A DNA stretch of 16,325 nt from CAYYJM01 sp964471755 (GCA_964471755.1 CAYYJM010000137.1:1-16325), one strand, 5' to 3'. Positions 5,791-14,581 are shown, numbered from the stretch's first letter. The notes: generated from the sequence alone by a model not told the origin. A program made the numbers and translations.

Positions 5791-7191
5791 TTACAGCTTC
5801 CAGCCGTCGCGGTACTCGGTCCGGAGCAACTTGGTCGCCTCGGCGTCGTTGGTGAACTTCAGATTCGGGCCGTCCCACATCAGCTTGTTGCCCATCCGCT
5901 TGATGGCGACGTTGCCGAGCAGGATCGTCTCGGTCAGCATGGCGGCGTAGTCGAAGTTCGAGAACGGCTTGGGACCGCCCTTGATCGCCTCGACCCACTC
6001 CTGCTTCATGCCCAGGTCGCCCCGGCCGTTGCGGGCCAGGGTCGGCTTCGGCTTCTTGACATCCTCGAAGCCCTTGTTCATGAACAGCTTGTACGCCGCA
6101 CCGTAGTCGTTGGGCGAGTAGAGGATGCCCTTCTCGCCGACGAGGATCGAGCCGCTGGAGGCGAGCTTCTCGCCCTCCTTGAGAACCTTCTTCCGCAGCT
6201 CTTCCGGCGGATGAACGAGGACGCCGTTCTTCTTGCCCTCGTACCAGGTGAACGTCACCGGAGCCATGTCGCCGCGTGCCGGGAACTGGAAGACGACGCG
6301 AGCCCACGACGGATACGTCTCGGGATTCAGATCGCCACAGTCGCCGATGACACTGGTCGGGTAGCCGAGCTTCAGGGCCATGAAGGCCATGTTCGCCGTG
6401 TGGCAGGCCATGTCGCCCAGAGCGCCCGTGCCGAAGTCCCACCAGCCACGCCAGTTGAAGTCGTGGTACAGGCCACGCCTCCCCTTGCTCGGGCCGTGGG
6501 CATAGGGCCGGAACGGCGCGGGGCCGAGCCAGACATCCCAGGCGAGGTACTTCGGCACCGGCACCGGATCGGGCCGCTTCATCACCTGGGGAGCCTGCGG
6601 CCAGACGGGCCGGTTGGTCCAGACGTGGACCTCGGTCACCTTGCCCAGAGCGCCGCTCTGGATCAGTTCGACCGCCTCGCGCAGACCGTTCTCGGCCGTG
6701 CCCTGGTTGCCCATCTGGGTGGCCACGCCCATCTTGTCGGCGATCTCACGCATCTGACGCGCTTCGTAGACCGTGTGCGTCAGCGGCTTCTGACAGTAGA
6801 CCGCCTTGCGCATCTTCATGGCCATGATGCTGGCCGGGGCGTGCGTGTGATCCGGCGTCGAGACGGTGACGGCGTCGATCTCCTTCTCGAGCTTGCTGAG
6901 CATTTCGCGGAAGTCGGTGAACTTCTGGGCCTTGGTGTGCTTGTTGCCCTTGGCGTTGAGGAAGTCGCTGTCCACGTCGCAGATGGCGATCAGGTTGCCG
7001 ACCTGGGCGGCCTGATCCGTGTCGCTGGAGCCCTTGCCGCCGACGCCGATGCTGGCGATGTTGAGCCGCTGCATCGGGTCGGCCTTTTCGCGCTGGGCCT
7101 GGGCCAGCGAGGTGGACGTGCCGAGCCAGAAGCCGGCCCCGGCCAGGGCCGCCGACTGGACAAACTTGCGTCGAGAAATCCGCCGTGCCAT
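5791..7191 (-). CDS. Tat-exported Gfo/Idh/MocA family oxidoreductase
   Basis: A 466-residue NAD(P)-dependent dehydrogenase of the kind planctomycetes use on sugars and sugar derivatives; the substrate is not known. The ATG at 7191 has AAGGAG eight bases upstream; the open frame further upstream lies in the intergenic promoter and is rejected. A twin-arginine signal (SRRKFVQSAA, residues 6-15) with a hydrophobic segment ends near SLAQAQ, so the folded protein is expected outside the cytoplasm. The Rossmann glycine motif is IASIGVGGKG (45-54); the family's conserved Lys-Pro is CQKPLTH (Lys135); the C-terminal sheet domain contains GWWDFGTGALGDMACH. The last 100 residues resemble the C-terminal extension of planctomycetal members. 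It is preceded by a good promoter at 7235-7263, so it is probably transcribed on its own. The second such gene in the window (15367 onward) is a distant paralogue. Confidence 0.92.
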   Translation of the reverse strand: MARRISRRKFVQSAALAGAGFWLGTSTSLAQAQREKADPMQRLNIASIGVGGKGSSDTDQAAQVGNLIAICDVDSDFLNAKGNKHTKAQKFTDFREMLSKLEKEIDAVTVSTPDHTHAPASIMAMKMRKAVYCQKPLTHTVYEARQMREIADKMGVATQMGNQGTAENGLREAVELIQSGALGKVTEVHVWTNRPVWPQAPQVMKRPDPVPVPKYLAWDVWLGPAPFRPYAHGPSKGRRGLYHDFNWRGWWDFGTGALGDMACHTANMAFMALKLGYPTSVIGDCGDLNPETYPSWARVVFQFPARGDMAPVTFTWYEGKKNGVLVHPPEELRKKVLKEGEKLASSGSILVGEKGILYSPNDYGAAYKLFMNKGFEDVKKPKPTLARNGRGDLGMKQEWVEAIKGGPKPFSNFDYAAMLTETILLGNVAIKRMGNKLMWDGPNLKFTNDAEATKLLRTEYRDGWKL

Positions 7192-7234
7192 GAGAGTCGC
7201 TCCTTGTGCGGGGTTGGCGAACGGTACGGCGTGC

Positions 7235-7263
7235 AGTGTAGACGCCCCGAAGCCGGGTTGCAA
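7235..7263 (-). promoter_or_regulatory. Sigma-70-like promoter of the Gfo/Idh/MocA gene
   Basis: On the minus strand TTGCAA (7263-7258) is 17 bases before TACACT (7240-7235). Transcription would start near 7228, giving a leader of about 37 bases with the AAGGAG site in it. The element sits in the 104-base gap after the bpX-type gene that ends at 7296. Confidence 0.55.
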
Positions 7264-7295
7264 CCAGTCAGTTCGCGTTTGCTTCGCCGGCCGGT

Positions 7296-10025
7296 TCAAC
7301 GCGGTCGCGGCACCCGAACCACGTCGCCCCGACTGCGGACGACGATCACCTCGTGCCCTTGCCAGCCGGGCCAGACGGCGACGGCGTCCTCCAGCGACGC
7401 AGGCGAGTTGGCCCACGGCTCCAGACGCTGCTGTTCAGGCCGCAGCCAGACGACGCCGTCACGCCGGACGGCCGCCACCTGCTCCCGGTCGAGCAGGCAC
7501 TCGGCAAGGTAGCCCTCCTTCGCCGTGTACCAGCAACTCCGTGAGGCCAGCCGATCGCCGGTCCAGGTCAGATGAATGAGCCAGACATGCCCCGCCTCGT
7601 CCCGGCCGACGACGGCGATCAGCGGCGGGCCGTCCTCCTGTGGGTAGGTGCGGGCGTCGAGCGGGCCGACCCGGCCGGCCGGCGGCGGCACCCGGGCACC
7701 ATGTTCGATCGCGATCGGTTCCGATGGGCCAGCGAGCAGGTGGAAGCCCTCGACCTGGTCGAAACTGAAGCGGAGAACCAGCGGCCGACGGCCCGGATCC
7801 GGAACCAGAACCGCCGCCGTCGTCGGGCCCGCGGTGCCGATGTCCCACGGTGTCGCTTCCAGATTCTCGCAGCAATAGTCGCCGCGCTCGGGGCCCCAGA
7901 GGACGGCGATCCAGTCTCCCTCGTATCCGATCAGGTGCGACAGCCAGCCGATTCCGTCCTCCTGCTCGACCACCTCCCGCCAGTGTTCCATCGCCAGCCG
8001 ACCGCTGATCTTCTGGCCATGCGATTCGAGCCGCTTGCCAGCCAGGACGAGCAGCCGCAACCCCGACGGATCGGAGCCGAGTGAATCGATCGGTGCATCA
8101 TGCACCGGCCGTTCGATTTCTTGCACCATCGCGGTCGCCGGTCGGAAGCGGACGATGTGGCCATCCTCGAAACCGACGAAGAGGGCCTCGCCGCTGGCCG
8201 TGCCCGCGACGGCGGTGACACCCTGATGTCCCAGTGAGACGATCGTGAATCCGGTACGAGCCGGCGTCGGCGTCGGCCCAGGCTGCTTGCGGATCTCACC
8301 CCGCAGGGCGACCTCGGCGTCTGCGACCACACCGGCCGACCAGACGCCTTCGCGGCCCAGGAGCGTCGCCACGGTGCCGCCCGGTTTGCGATCCGCCGCC
8401 GCGTGCTGACGCAGACGCCCGGCCAGGCCGATCAGGGCCCGGTCGCGCAGCTCCTCACGCTGCTCGGCCGGCAGCGTCTGCTCGCCGAGTCGCACCAGAC
8501 GGTTGAACACCTGCACGGCCTCGCTCTCGGCCCCGGACCGCTCGTAGTAGTCCGCCGCCTCGCGGGCCAGGGCGAGCAGGGCCGCGCGGTCGTTCGTCGC
8601 CGCGCGCAGATCGAGCAGACGCAGGACGCAGTGTGTGGCGCTGGCCGGAGATCGTTGCCGCCAGCCGGCCTCGTAATAGTCGGCGGCCAGATCGGGCCTG
8701 TGAACGTGGTCGTGGAACAGATCGCCGGCCTGGTGCATCCGACCTTTCTCGACGAGCCACTCGGCCGCGCGGCGATACTCCTCCAGGGCGGCGTCCTCGT
8801 CGCCCGCCCGGCGGAGAACGTCGCCGGCCTCGACGTGGGCGGCGTTCTTGTGAAAAAGCCGCACTGCCTGATCGATGTCACCGGCCGCCTCGAAGCACGC
8901 AGCGGCCGCCAGTTCATCGCCGACACGCTCCAGGTAGAGCGTGGCCGCCTCCTGGTGATAGCCGCCGCGAGCGAGCAGGTCGGCGGCGAGGCGGAAGTCG
9001 CCGAGCAGCTTCGCGTGGATGAACGCCGCCCGACGGTAGTCACCCGCAGCCGCGGCCTCGCGCGCGGCCCGGCGGTACTCCTCGGCCAGTTGGGCGGCGA
9101 GTTGGTCCGGCGTGAGCCACATTCGCGCCGCCCCGCCTCCGCCCGAACCGAGCAGCTCGCCCAGCGCGAATCGCAGGTTGTGCGTCGGCAGGTCGGCCGA
9201 GTCGGCCACCGTGCTGCCGCGATGGGGCGACCCACCGATGGGCAGCGCACGCCGCAGCGCCTCGTCCCGGTTCCCCTCGCGGAACTGACGCAGCAGGTCG
9301 CGTAGAGCCGCCTCCTGCCGACCGAGAATGTCCTCCGCCGAGCGGGGGTTGTTCTGCATCGCCCGATCGAGGAGGTTCGCTCCCTGCTGGGCCAGCCAGC
9401 GCCAGCGGAACAGACCGCCGAGCCAGACGAAGAAACGGCCCAGGCCCGCCTGCACGTTGCCGGTCACGGCCTGCGTGGTCGTCGGTGCCTCCGGCGGTCG
9501 CGTCTCCTCGCTGCCGACGTCGCCGGCCGCCTCCTGGAGAATCATCTCGACCGTCGGCCGGGGCCGTTCATCAAGGACGACGCGAATGCGCTCGACCAGA
9601 CGCGACCCTTCCGGCAGTCCACGCCAGGTGTCGCGCCGCACGACCGGCAAGGCAACCAGATCGGCCAGGGAGATACGCTCGGTCCGATCGTAGCCCAGCA
9701 CGCACTCACCCGGCAGGAAGATCAGGCCCTGTTCGCGTGTCAGGGCGTGGGCCTCGTCGTCGAGCAAGCCAGGTGACAGCTCGGCGTCAATCGGCAGGAA
9801 AAGGTGCGGTGCCCGCTCGCGCAACCGGAGCGTCTCCGGCGGGTGGGCTGCGATCGGTTCGCTCCGGCGGAACAGAAAGCCGTCCGGAATGGCGTAAATC
9901 TCCGGCAGCGGCTCGCCGATCGCGGCGACGACTTCGAGGACGACGGCGGTGTCCCGCACGGGCAGGAGCAGGCCCGTCGCTGACAGGGCGGCATCGAGAC
10001 GGCGGAGACGAAAGGGCACGTTCAT
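7296..10025 (-). CDS. MoxR-vWA-beta-propeller system protein: bpX-type N-domain, TPR-like repeats, C-terminal propeller
   Basis: A 909-residue protein. Residues 1-155 form an alpha/beta domain (AIPDGFLFRR, GLIFLPGECVLGYD) that resembles the bpX6-type domain of MoxR-vWA-beta-propeller ternary systems; the exact subtype is uncertain. After a Pro/Thr-rich linker comes a Trp-rich short segment (FFVWLGGLFRWRWL, 198-211). Helical TPR-like hairpins rich in Ala and Gly fill about 305-540 (AAFIHAKLLGDFRLAADLL, AAACFEAAGDIDQAVRLF). Residues 590-909 are repeated beta segments ending in small-Trp or Val-Arg strands, consistent with a beta-propeller. No catalytic site is visible, so a scaffold or ligand-sensing role fits. 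Its ATG overlaps the stop of the vWA gene (ATGA), showing translational coupling. There is no signal peptide, so it is probably cytoplasmic. Confidence 0.8.
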   Translation of the reverse strand: MNVPFRLRRLDAALSATGLLLPVRDTAVVLEVVAAIGEPLPEIYAIPDGFLFRRSEPIAAHPPETLRLRERAPHLFLPIDAELSPGLLDDEAHALTREQGLIFLPGECVLGYDRTERISLADLVALPVVRRDTWRGLPEGSRLVERIRVVLDERPRPTVEMILQEAAGDVGSEETRPPEAPTTTQAVTGNVQAGLGRFFVWLGGLFRWRWLAQQGANLLDRAMQNNPRSAEDILGRQEAALRDLLRQFREGNRDEALRRALPIGGSPHRGSTVADSADLPTHNLRFALGELLGSGGGGAARMWLTPDQLAAQLAEEYRRAAREAAAAGDYRRAAFIHAKLLGDFRLAADLLARGGYHQEAATLYLERVGDELAAAACFEAAGDIDQAVRLFHKNAAHVEAGDVLRRAGDEDAALEEYRRAAEWLVEKGRMHQAGDLFHDHVHRPDLAADYYEAGWRQRSPASATHCVLRLLDLRAATNDRAALLALAREAADYYERSGAESEAVQVFNRLVRLGEQTLPAEQREELRDRALIGLAGRLRQHAAADRKPGGTVATLLGREGVWSAGVVADAEVALRGEIRKQPGPTPTPARTGFTIVSLGHQGVTAVAGTASGEALFVGFEDGHIVRFRPATAMVQEIERPVHDAPIDSLGSDPSGLRLLVLAGKRLESHGQKISGRLAMEHWREVVEQEDGIGWLSHLIGYEGDWIAVLWGPERGDYCCENLEATPWDIGTAGPTTAAVLVPDPGRRPLVLRFSFDQVEGFHLLAGPSEPIAIEHGARVPPPAGRVGPLDARTYPQEDGPPLIAVVGRDEAGHVWLIHLTWTGDRLASRSCWYTAKEGYLAECLLDREQVAAVRRDGVVWLRPEQQRLEPWANSPASLEDAVAVWPGWQGHEVIVVRSRGDVVRVPRPR

Positions 10026-12841
10026 GAGCGGATCTCCGAAACCTCTTGCTCGGCGGAGCGGAGCAGCGTCGCCAGGACACGAGCGGCATCGACTGTGGCC
10101 GGTCGGCCCAGCAAGGCGGGGTGGCCGAAGGCGTCGCCCTGCGGCGAGGCGACGGCGATCTTATCACCGCGAGAGTACACCTGGGCCAGGAACCGGCCAT
10201 CGATGGCGAGCAGGGATACGACTCCGAGCGTGTCCTGGGCCGCGACAAGTCGGCCGACCAGGACGACACGATACCGATCCGCATCGGCCCCAAGGAAGGC
10301 AGGTGGGCCTGAAGTGGCCGCGATCGGCTTCGGCGTTAATCCGAGGGCCGCGAGTCGGGCTAGCAGACCCCTGAGTTCGCTCTCGCCTCGCGCTGTATGC
10401 CACACCTCGGCCGTCAGCGATTCTCCACGCCAGGATAGCAGGTGCTGGTGCCCGCTCACATGGATGGACAGCCAGTAGTCACCCAGTGCGACATGCACGT
10501 CACCATCGAAACGCGAACGGGGCGTCACCTGCTTGCGAGTCCCGCCGGGACGAGTCGAGCGGATCTCGACCTGAGCATGGCCGGTTTCGCAGGCGATGAG
10601 GTTGCCCTCGTCGGACAGGGCCCACGCTTGCGAGTATGGGGTGTAGCGCGGACTGGACAGGCGTTGCCGCAGGCGTCCCGCTGGCACCTGGTAGACGAGG
10701 AGACAGTGGCATCGGCCCGAGCGATCCCGGGCTGGCAACTCTGCCTCCAGAGCGAGAATGTCGCCACGAAGTCGGGCTTCGCACAGGATACCACCGCGCA
10801 GGGCTGGCTCGCCGTCCTCCAACGGCTGAAACGTCCACTCCTTGCCATCATCGTGATGAATCGTGAGGTCGCCCGTCAGCACGTCGAGATGGATTCCGTC
10901 GCCGTGAATGCCGTGCGTCCCACTGACGACGCGAAGCCAGCCGGGCGGATGATCGATCTGGGTCGCCTCCAGCAAGGCGGCTGACGCTCGGCTATCATCG
11001 ACAGGACGGGTCAGACCGCCTGACTGAAGGCGTTGTTCGCCCGTCTGCAAATCGACGGCATGCGACCGATGTGGAGTCTGCCACACGAAGCATCCCAACC
11101 GGGGCAGGTAGAGCCAGCCGGCAGCCGGGGCAGCCGCCCCGAGCAGCCAGGCGTCCACCTTGCGGGCCCCGAGATCGTACTGCGCGACGACCACCGAGCC
11201 GTCCTCACTCGCGCCGCCGACCAGGAAACCGCCTGGGATTCCCTGCACCCATTCGACACGTCGCAGGATCCAGCTGCCGACCTGGGAACGCGGCAGCATC
11301 TCCGCCCGGCCGTGCAGCGGTACGAGCATCAGCATCCCGTCGGCGAGGGCCAGGAGAAGATGCGTCTCGCCAGCGTCGAAGGCGATTCGGCTCGGATTGC
11401 CGGGGCCGGGGTTGATGAAGAACAGGCACGGGTTCGGCTCGATGGCTCCGGTCCAGGGGTTCCAGCCTGGGAAGTCTCCCCCGGCTTTCGCCGGGGGCTC
11501 GCCTGGGCGGCGCGCGTCGAGGTCGATGCGGAACGACCGCACCGGGACGCAGCGGCCATGCTGGAACTCGCCCAGGCCGGCGTGCCCCTCACGATCGACG
11601 CCCAGGGCGAAGAGACGCACGCCAGCCTGGACGCGCAGGGCCGCCGCCTGGACGTCCGGTTCGTCCAGCGTCCGGGAATGCGTCAGGAGGACGACATCGC
11701 GCGGCTGAGTCGGAGCTTCCTCCAGAACGCGTTCCAGGGTCAGGCCCGGATGCGGTGACAGATCGGCGACCTCGAGCCGGCGGGCGAGTTCCTCCGGCGG
11801 AATCTCGTGGGGTGACCACGGTTCGCCAGCCCGGCCGGTCGTCGCGATGCGGAACGGCTGCTGACGCTGCTCGGCGATCCGAGCCAGGACGAACGTCGCG
11901 GCGAGCAGCACCAGGCGAGGTTCACCCCAGGTCCGCACGCCCTGGTCGAGAACGACAACGAATTCCTCGCGCACCTCGGCCCGCGGTTCCTCACGACGGT
12001 AGTAGAGCAGTTCACGCTCGGCGAGGCGACGCAGGAGTTCCAGTTCGTCGAGGGCGAACTGGCTCAGGAGGAGTTGGTCCAGTCGGCCGTGCGTCGTCAC
12101 GTCGGCGTAGCCGCCCAGGGGAAATTCCGGGTCGATCAGCTTGCGTGGCGGCAGGGTCAGGGCGGCGCTCAGTTGCTCGATCAGCGGCAGGGCTCCCGCG
12201 AGACGTTGCCGTTCGGCCAGGTCGCCGAGCAGGCCCTCCAGCGAGCAGGCCGCCCGACTCTGGAGCGCCTCGACGAGTTGTTGCGCCGCCGTCCGCACCG
12301 GACCGACGCCCGTCTTCAGCCAGGCTTCCAGGTCGTCGCGCGAGAAGCCGGCGAGCTTTTGCTCGATCTGAAGGAGAAACTTCTCAGGGGTGACGACCAG
12401 TTCGGGGACGAGCCGGCCCTGGGTCGTCAGGCGGAGCGGATCATTGGCGTTGAGAACGGCCCGCCGCCAGACCTCGGTGACCGATGGCGGTTCGATGGCG
12501 ACCGGCAGATCGTCGAGCAGGTGGGCGAAGAAGGCTCCGGCGTTGCGTTCGCTCCGGCCGGTCGTCTGGAACGCCTCGCGGAGGCGGTCCATCGTCGGGC
12601 TCGCTCCCGGCCGTGGGCCCCAGCGACCGCGGATCAGTCCGAGCGTCAGGAGCAGATAGCCGAACGGCACGAGCGGTCGGCCCAGCGCGAAGCCTTCGAG
12701 GAACACGAGCATTTCCTCGATCAGGGCGAAGGTGGTGCCGTCGCCACGCTTGAGGGCCTCGCCATCGAGCGACCAGACCAGCCCGTCGAGTACCCGGCCG
12801 ACCTCGGCCGGGATGCAGAGATAGGCATCGACGTGGCGCAT
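10022..12841 (-). CDS. vWA-beta-propeller protein of a MoxR-vWA-beta-propeller ternary system
   Basis: A 939-residue protein. The N-terminal 285 residues are mostly helical and end with GGYADVTTHGRLDQLLLSQF and LLYYRREEPR, a segment typical of vWA proteins in these systems, where it announces the vWA fold. The vWA-like domain spans about 290-440: FVVVLDQGVRT is the first strand, DVVLLTHSR and GVRLFALGVD later ones. The metal-site motif DxSxS is degenerate (D299-Q-G-V-R), so metal-dependent ligand binding may be lost. Residues 470-935 show repeated four-strand blocks, consistent with a beta-propeller. The start overlaps the stop of the preceding gene (TGATG) and the end overlaps the next start (ATGA). 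In known systems a MoxR AAA+ ATPase remodels such complexes; none is present here. A GC-rich palindrome (11479-11498) lies in the vWA-propeller linker. Confidence 0.82.
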   Translation of the reverse strand: MRHVDAYLCIPAEVGRVLDGLVWSLDGEALKRGDGTTFALIEEMLVFLEGFALGRPLVPFGYLLLTLGLIRGRWGPRPGASPTMDRLREAFQTTGRSERNAGAFFAHLLDDLPVAIEPPSVTEVWRRAVLNANDPLRLTTQGRLVPELVVTPEKFLLQIEQKLAGFSRDDLEAWLKTGVGPVRTAAQQLVEALQSRAACSLEGLLGDLAERQRLAGALPLIEQLSAALTLPPRKLIDPEFPLGGYADVTTHGRLDQLLLSQFALDELELLRRLAERELLYYRREEPRAEVREEFVVVLDQGVRTWGEPRLVLLAATFVLARIAEQRQQPFRIATTGRAGEPWSPHEIPPEELARRLEVADLSPHPGLTLERVLEEAPTQPRDVVLLTHSRTLDEPDVQAAALRVQAGVRLFALGVDREGHAGLGEFQHGRCVPVRSFRIDLDARRPGEPPAKAGGDFPGWNPWTGAIEPNPCLFFINPGPGNPSRIAFDAGETHLLLALADGMLMLVPLHGRAEMLPRSQVGSWILRRVEWVQGIPGGFLVGGASEDGSVVVAQYDLGARKVDAWLLGAAAPAAGWLYLPRLGCFVWQTPHRSHAVDLQTGEQRLQSGGLTRPVDDSRASAALLEATQIDHPPGWLRVVSGTHGIHGDGIHLDVLTGDLTIHHDDGKEWTFQPLEDGEPALRGGILCEARLRGDILALEAELPARDRSGRCHCLLVYQVPAGRLRQRLSSPRYTPYSQAWALSDEGNLIACETGHAQVEIRSTRPGGTRKQVTPRSRFDGDVHVALGDYWLSIHVSGHQHLLSWRGESLTAEVWHTARGESELRGLLARLAALGLTPKPIAATSGPPAFLGADADRYRVVLVGRLVAAQDTLGVVSLLAIDGRFLAQVYSRGDKIAVASPQGDAFGHPALLGRPATVDAARVLATLLRSAEQEVSEIRS
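11479..11498. repeat. Perfect GC palindrome inside the vWA gene
   Basis: CCCCCGGC (11479-11486) and GCCGGGGG (11491-11498) form an 8-bp stem with a TTTC loop. It lies in the coding sequence of the vWA gene and supplies residues of the linker GEPPAKAGGD between the vWA and propeller domains. Its form is that of a short intergenic palindromic repeat that has landed in frame; only one copy is seen in the window. Confidence 0.6.
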
Positions 12842-13572
12842 CAGACCCCCGATCGCTGGAGCGCGGCGCGGCGCAGCGCGGCGCGGGTGAGCGGAGCAAA
12901 CCGGCCTTCCTCCACGATCTCGACGCCGTCATCACGGAGCAGGGCGATCTCGCCGGGCCGAAGACGGTGGATCTCGATCAGGGCTGTCTCGGTCAGGGCC
13001 GGGCTCGTCACGTACCCCAGAGGCAGCAGCACGCGTTGACCGTGGTAGCGGCACGCCGGCACGAGAGCCGGCAGAGCGTCGCCGACGAGCAGGATCTCCG
13101 TCGTGGTCCAGACGGCACGCTGCCGGGCGAGGTCGGCGCTGGTTGCGGTGTTCGCCCAGGCGAGGACCACGTCGAGGTCGGCTCGCAGGGCCGTGGCCGG
13201 TCGAGGCGTCGGGCCTGGCACCAGTGACAGCGGCGTGGCATTCCAGGCCGACTCGACCTCGCGATGCGGCTCGATCCGGGCGGGAAAGAGGAGGGCCGAC
13301 AGATGCCGCCAGCCGGGACGGTTGTCGTCCGGGACGCCAGCGACCGGGAGCAGTCGGCCGGCCGGGAACCACTGGCCGTCGCGTGTCTCGAACAACTCGA
13401 CGCCCGGCAGCGGCAGCAGACGCAGCACGATCGCCGTACCGTCGAGCCGCCAGCGCAGCCAGAGGATGTCGCCGTCGCGGAGGACTTCGAGATCCGGACG
13501 GGCCCGCTGATCGGCAAGGCTGACGAGGGCGTCGGCCGGTAGACGCGCGCGGGTCGGGGCGTCGAGGTTCAT
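12841..13572 (-). CDS. Small bpX-type protein, first gene of the vWA-propeller operon
   Basis: A 243-residue protein with no signal peptide. The ATG at 13572 has GGAGGG about ten bases upstream. An N-terminal half rich in strands (LRDGDILWLRWRLDG, LRLLPLPGVELFE, WFPAGRLLPVAG) is followed by a more helical middle (TALRADLDVVLAWANT) and a strand-rich end (ILLVGDALPAL, YHGQRVLLPLGY). The sequence resembles the bpX2-type domain found beside vWA and MoxR genes; I judge this from pattern and gene context, not a search. The stop overlaps the start of the vWA gene (TGATG), so the two products are probably made in matched amounts and bind each other. No catalytic residues are evident. Confidence 0.78.
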   Translation of the reverse strand: MNLDAPTRARLPADALVSLADQRARPDLEVLRDGDILWLRWRLDGTAIVLRLLPLPGVELFETRDGQWFPAGRLLPVAGVPDDNRPGWRHLSALLFPARIEPHREVESAWNATPLSLVPGPTPRPATALRADLDVVLAWANTATSADLARQRAVWTTTEILLVGDALPALVPACRYHGQRVLLPLGYVTSPALTETALIEIHRLRPGEIALLRDDGVEIVEEGRFAPLTRAALRRAALQRSGV

Positions 13573-13596
13573 GGTTCGGTGGCCCTCCGGACCATT

Positions 13597-14439
13597 CTAC
13601 CTGGCGTGTCGCACGATGAAGTCACGCACGGCGGCGAAGACATCGTCCTTGGGATTACAAACGCTCAGCATGATGCGGATGTGGTCGCTGTCCTTGAATT
13701 CGCGGGAGGTCGCCTCGACGCCCTTGTCCCTGAGTCGGGCACAGAACCGCTCGGCCTGTTTGCCATCGCCGCCGGGCAGGTCGCGGTCGGCGTAGAGGAT
13801 CAGGAACGGCGGCAGGCCCGCTTTCACATGCTCGGCCGGCTGGGCCAGCTTCCGCACCTCGGCATCGGTGCCGAAGACGTTCTTCAGGATTCCCGGCCCG
13901 ATGTAGAACACGCCGCTGACCGGGATCGCCCCCTTGATCGCCTTGCCATCCAGGCCCTGCTTCTTCAGGTAGCTGTCGTCGCTGGCCAGGAGTGCGCACA
14001 GATGGCCGCCGGCGGAATGACCGCAGACGAACATCCGGTCCGGGTTCGCCCCGTACGCGCCGATGTGGGCATGCACCCAGGCGAACGCGGCGGCCACGTC
14101 CTCGATGTGGGCCGGATGCTGCACTTTCGGACTGAGCCGGTAGTTGATCGACACCATGCCGATGCCCTGCTTCGCCAGGGCTTTGCCCAGGCCGGCGTAG
14201 AGGCCGAAGTCGTTCTTGCTGCCCACCGACCAGGCTCCGCCGTGGATGAAGAACAGGACCGGATAATCCTTGCAGTCCTTCGGCAGGTAGAGGTCGAGCT
14301 TGTGCCGAACCGGGTCGGCCCCGTCGCCGTCGCGGTAGGCGACGTCCTTCTTCGTCTCCACCTCGTACATCTTCGCCGGCTCGGCCGCCGGCAGGGGAAG
14401 GATCACGGTCAGGGTCAGGATCAGCGCTCGCCAGTACAT
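13597..14439 (-). CDS. Secreted alpha/beta hydrolase (BD-FAE / carboxylesterase type)
   Basis: A 280-residue protein. The ATG at 14439 has GGAG ten bases upstream; an ATG at 14463 would add eight residues but has no visible site. A short signal peptide (about 1-18, WRALILTLTVILPLPAAEP) suggests export. The oxyanion loop HGGAWS, the nucleophile elbow GHSAGG, a probable acid Asp in LYADRDLPGGDG and the catalytic His in KDSDHIRIM are all present, so it is expected to be active as an esterase or peptidase-like hydrolase; the substrate is unknown. It ends 24 bases before the first bpX-type gene on the same strand, so it may share a transcript with that operon. The family is common in planctomycetes and is not a known part of MoxR-vWA systems, so co-transcription may be chance. 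The start faces the plus-strand TPR lipoprotein across 142 bases. Confidence 0.92.
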   Translation of the reverse strand: MYWRALILTLTVILPLPAAEPAKMYEVETKKDVAYRDGDGADPVRHKLDLYLPKDCKDYPVLFFIHGGAWSVGSKNDFGLYAGLGKALAKQGIGMVSINYRLSPKVQHPAHIEDVAAAFAWVHAHIGAYGANPDRMFVCGHSAGGHLCALLASDDSYLKKQGLDGKAIKGAIPVSGVFYIGPGILKNVFGTDAEVRKLAQPAEHVKAGLPPFLILYADRDLPGGDGKQAERFCARLRDKGVEATSREFKDSDHIRIMLSVCNPKDDVFAAVRDFIVRHAR

Positions 14440-14581
14440 GTTCGCCAGTCTCCGGGAGATCATCGAGGTCGTTCTGTCAGGATATAACCCGGACGGACCA
14501 GACAGGTTTCCGGTTCGTCTTCCCTCGGCACGCTCGGTTCGGTATACGGCCCGGTGGGCAATCCTCGGCGGGAGGCCACGG
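14440..14581. other. Divergent promoter region between esterase and TPR lipoprotein genes
   Basis: This 142-base gap must hold the promoters of both genes. TATAAC (14483-14488) and TATACG (14543-14548) on the plus strand are -10-like, the latter 17 bases after a weak TTCCCT, but neither has a convincing -35. No operator or hairpin stands out. Confidence 0.3.

Noticed and set aside
7192..7416. A 75-residue N-terminal extension of the Tat-exported oxidoreductase
   Set aside because: It crosses the promoter and the preceding gene; AAGGAG and the twin-arginine signal fix the start at 7191.
5326..7512. A 728-codon plus-strand open frame
   Set aside because: It is a shadow of the TIR gene end and antisense to the Gfo/Idh/MocA gene, with low-complexity Arg/Gly/Leu composition.
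8403..9305. A 300-codon plus-strand open frame within the TPR region, and similar frames at 12074-13039 and 13579-14487
   Set aside because: All are antisense to well-supported genes and have no ribosome site or family features.
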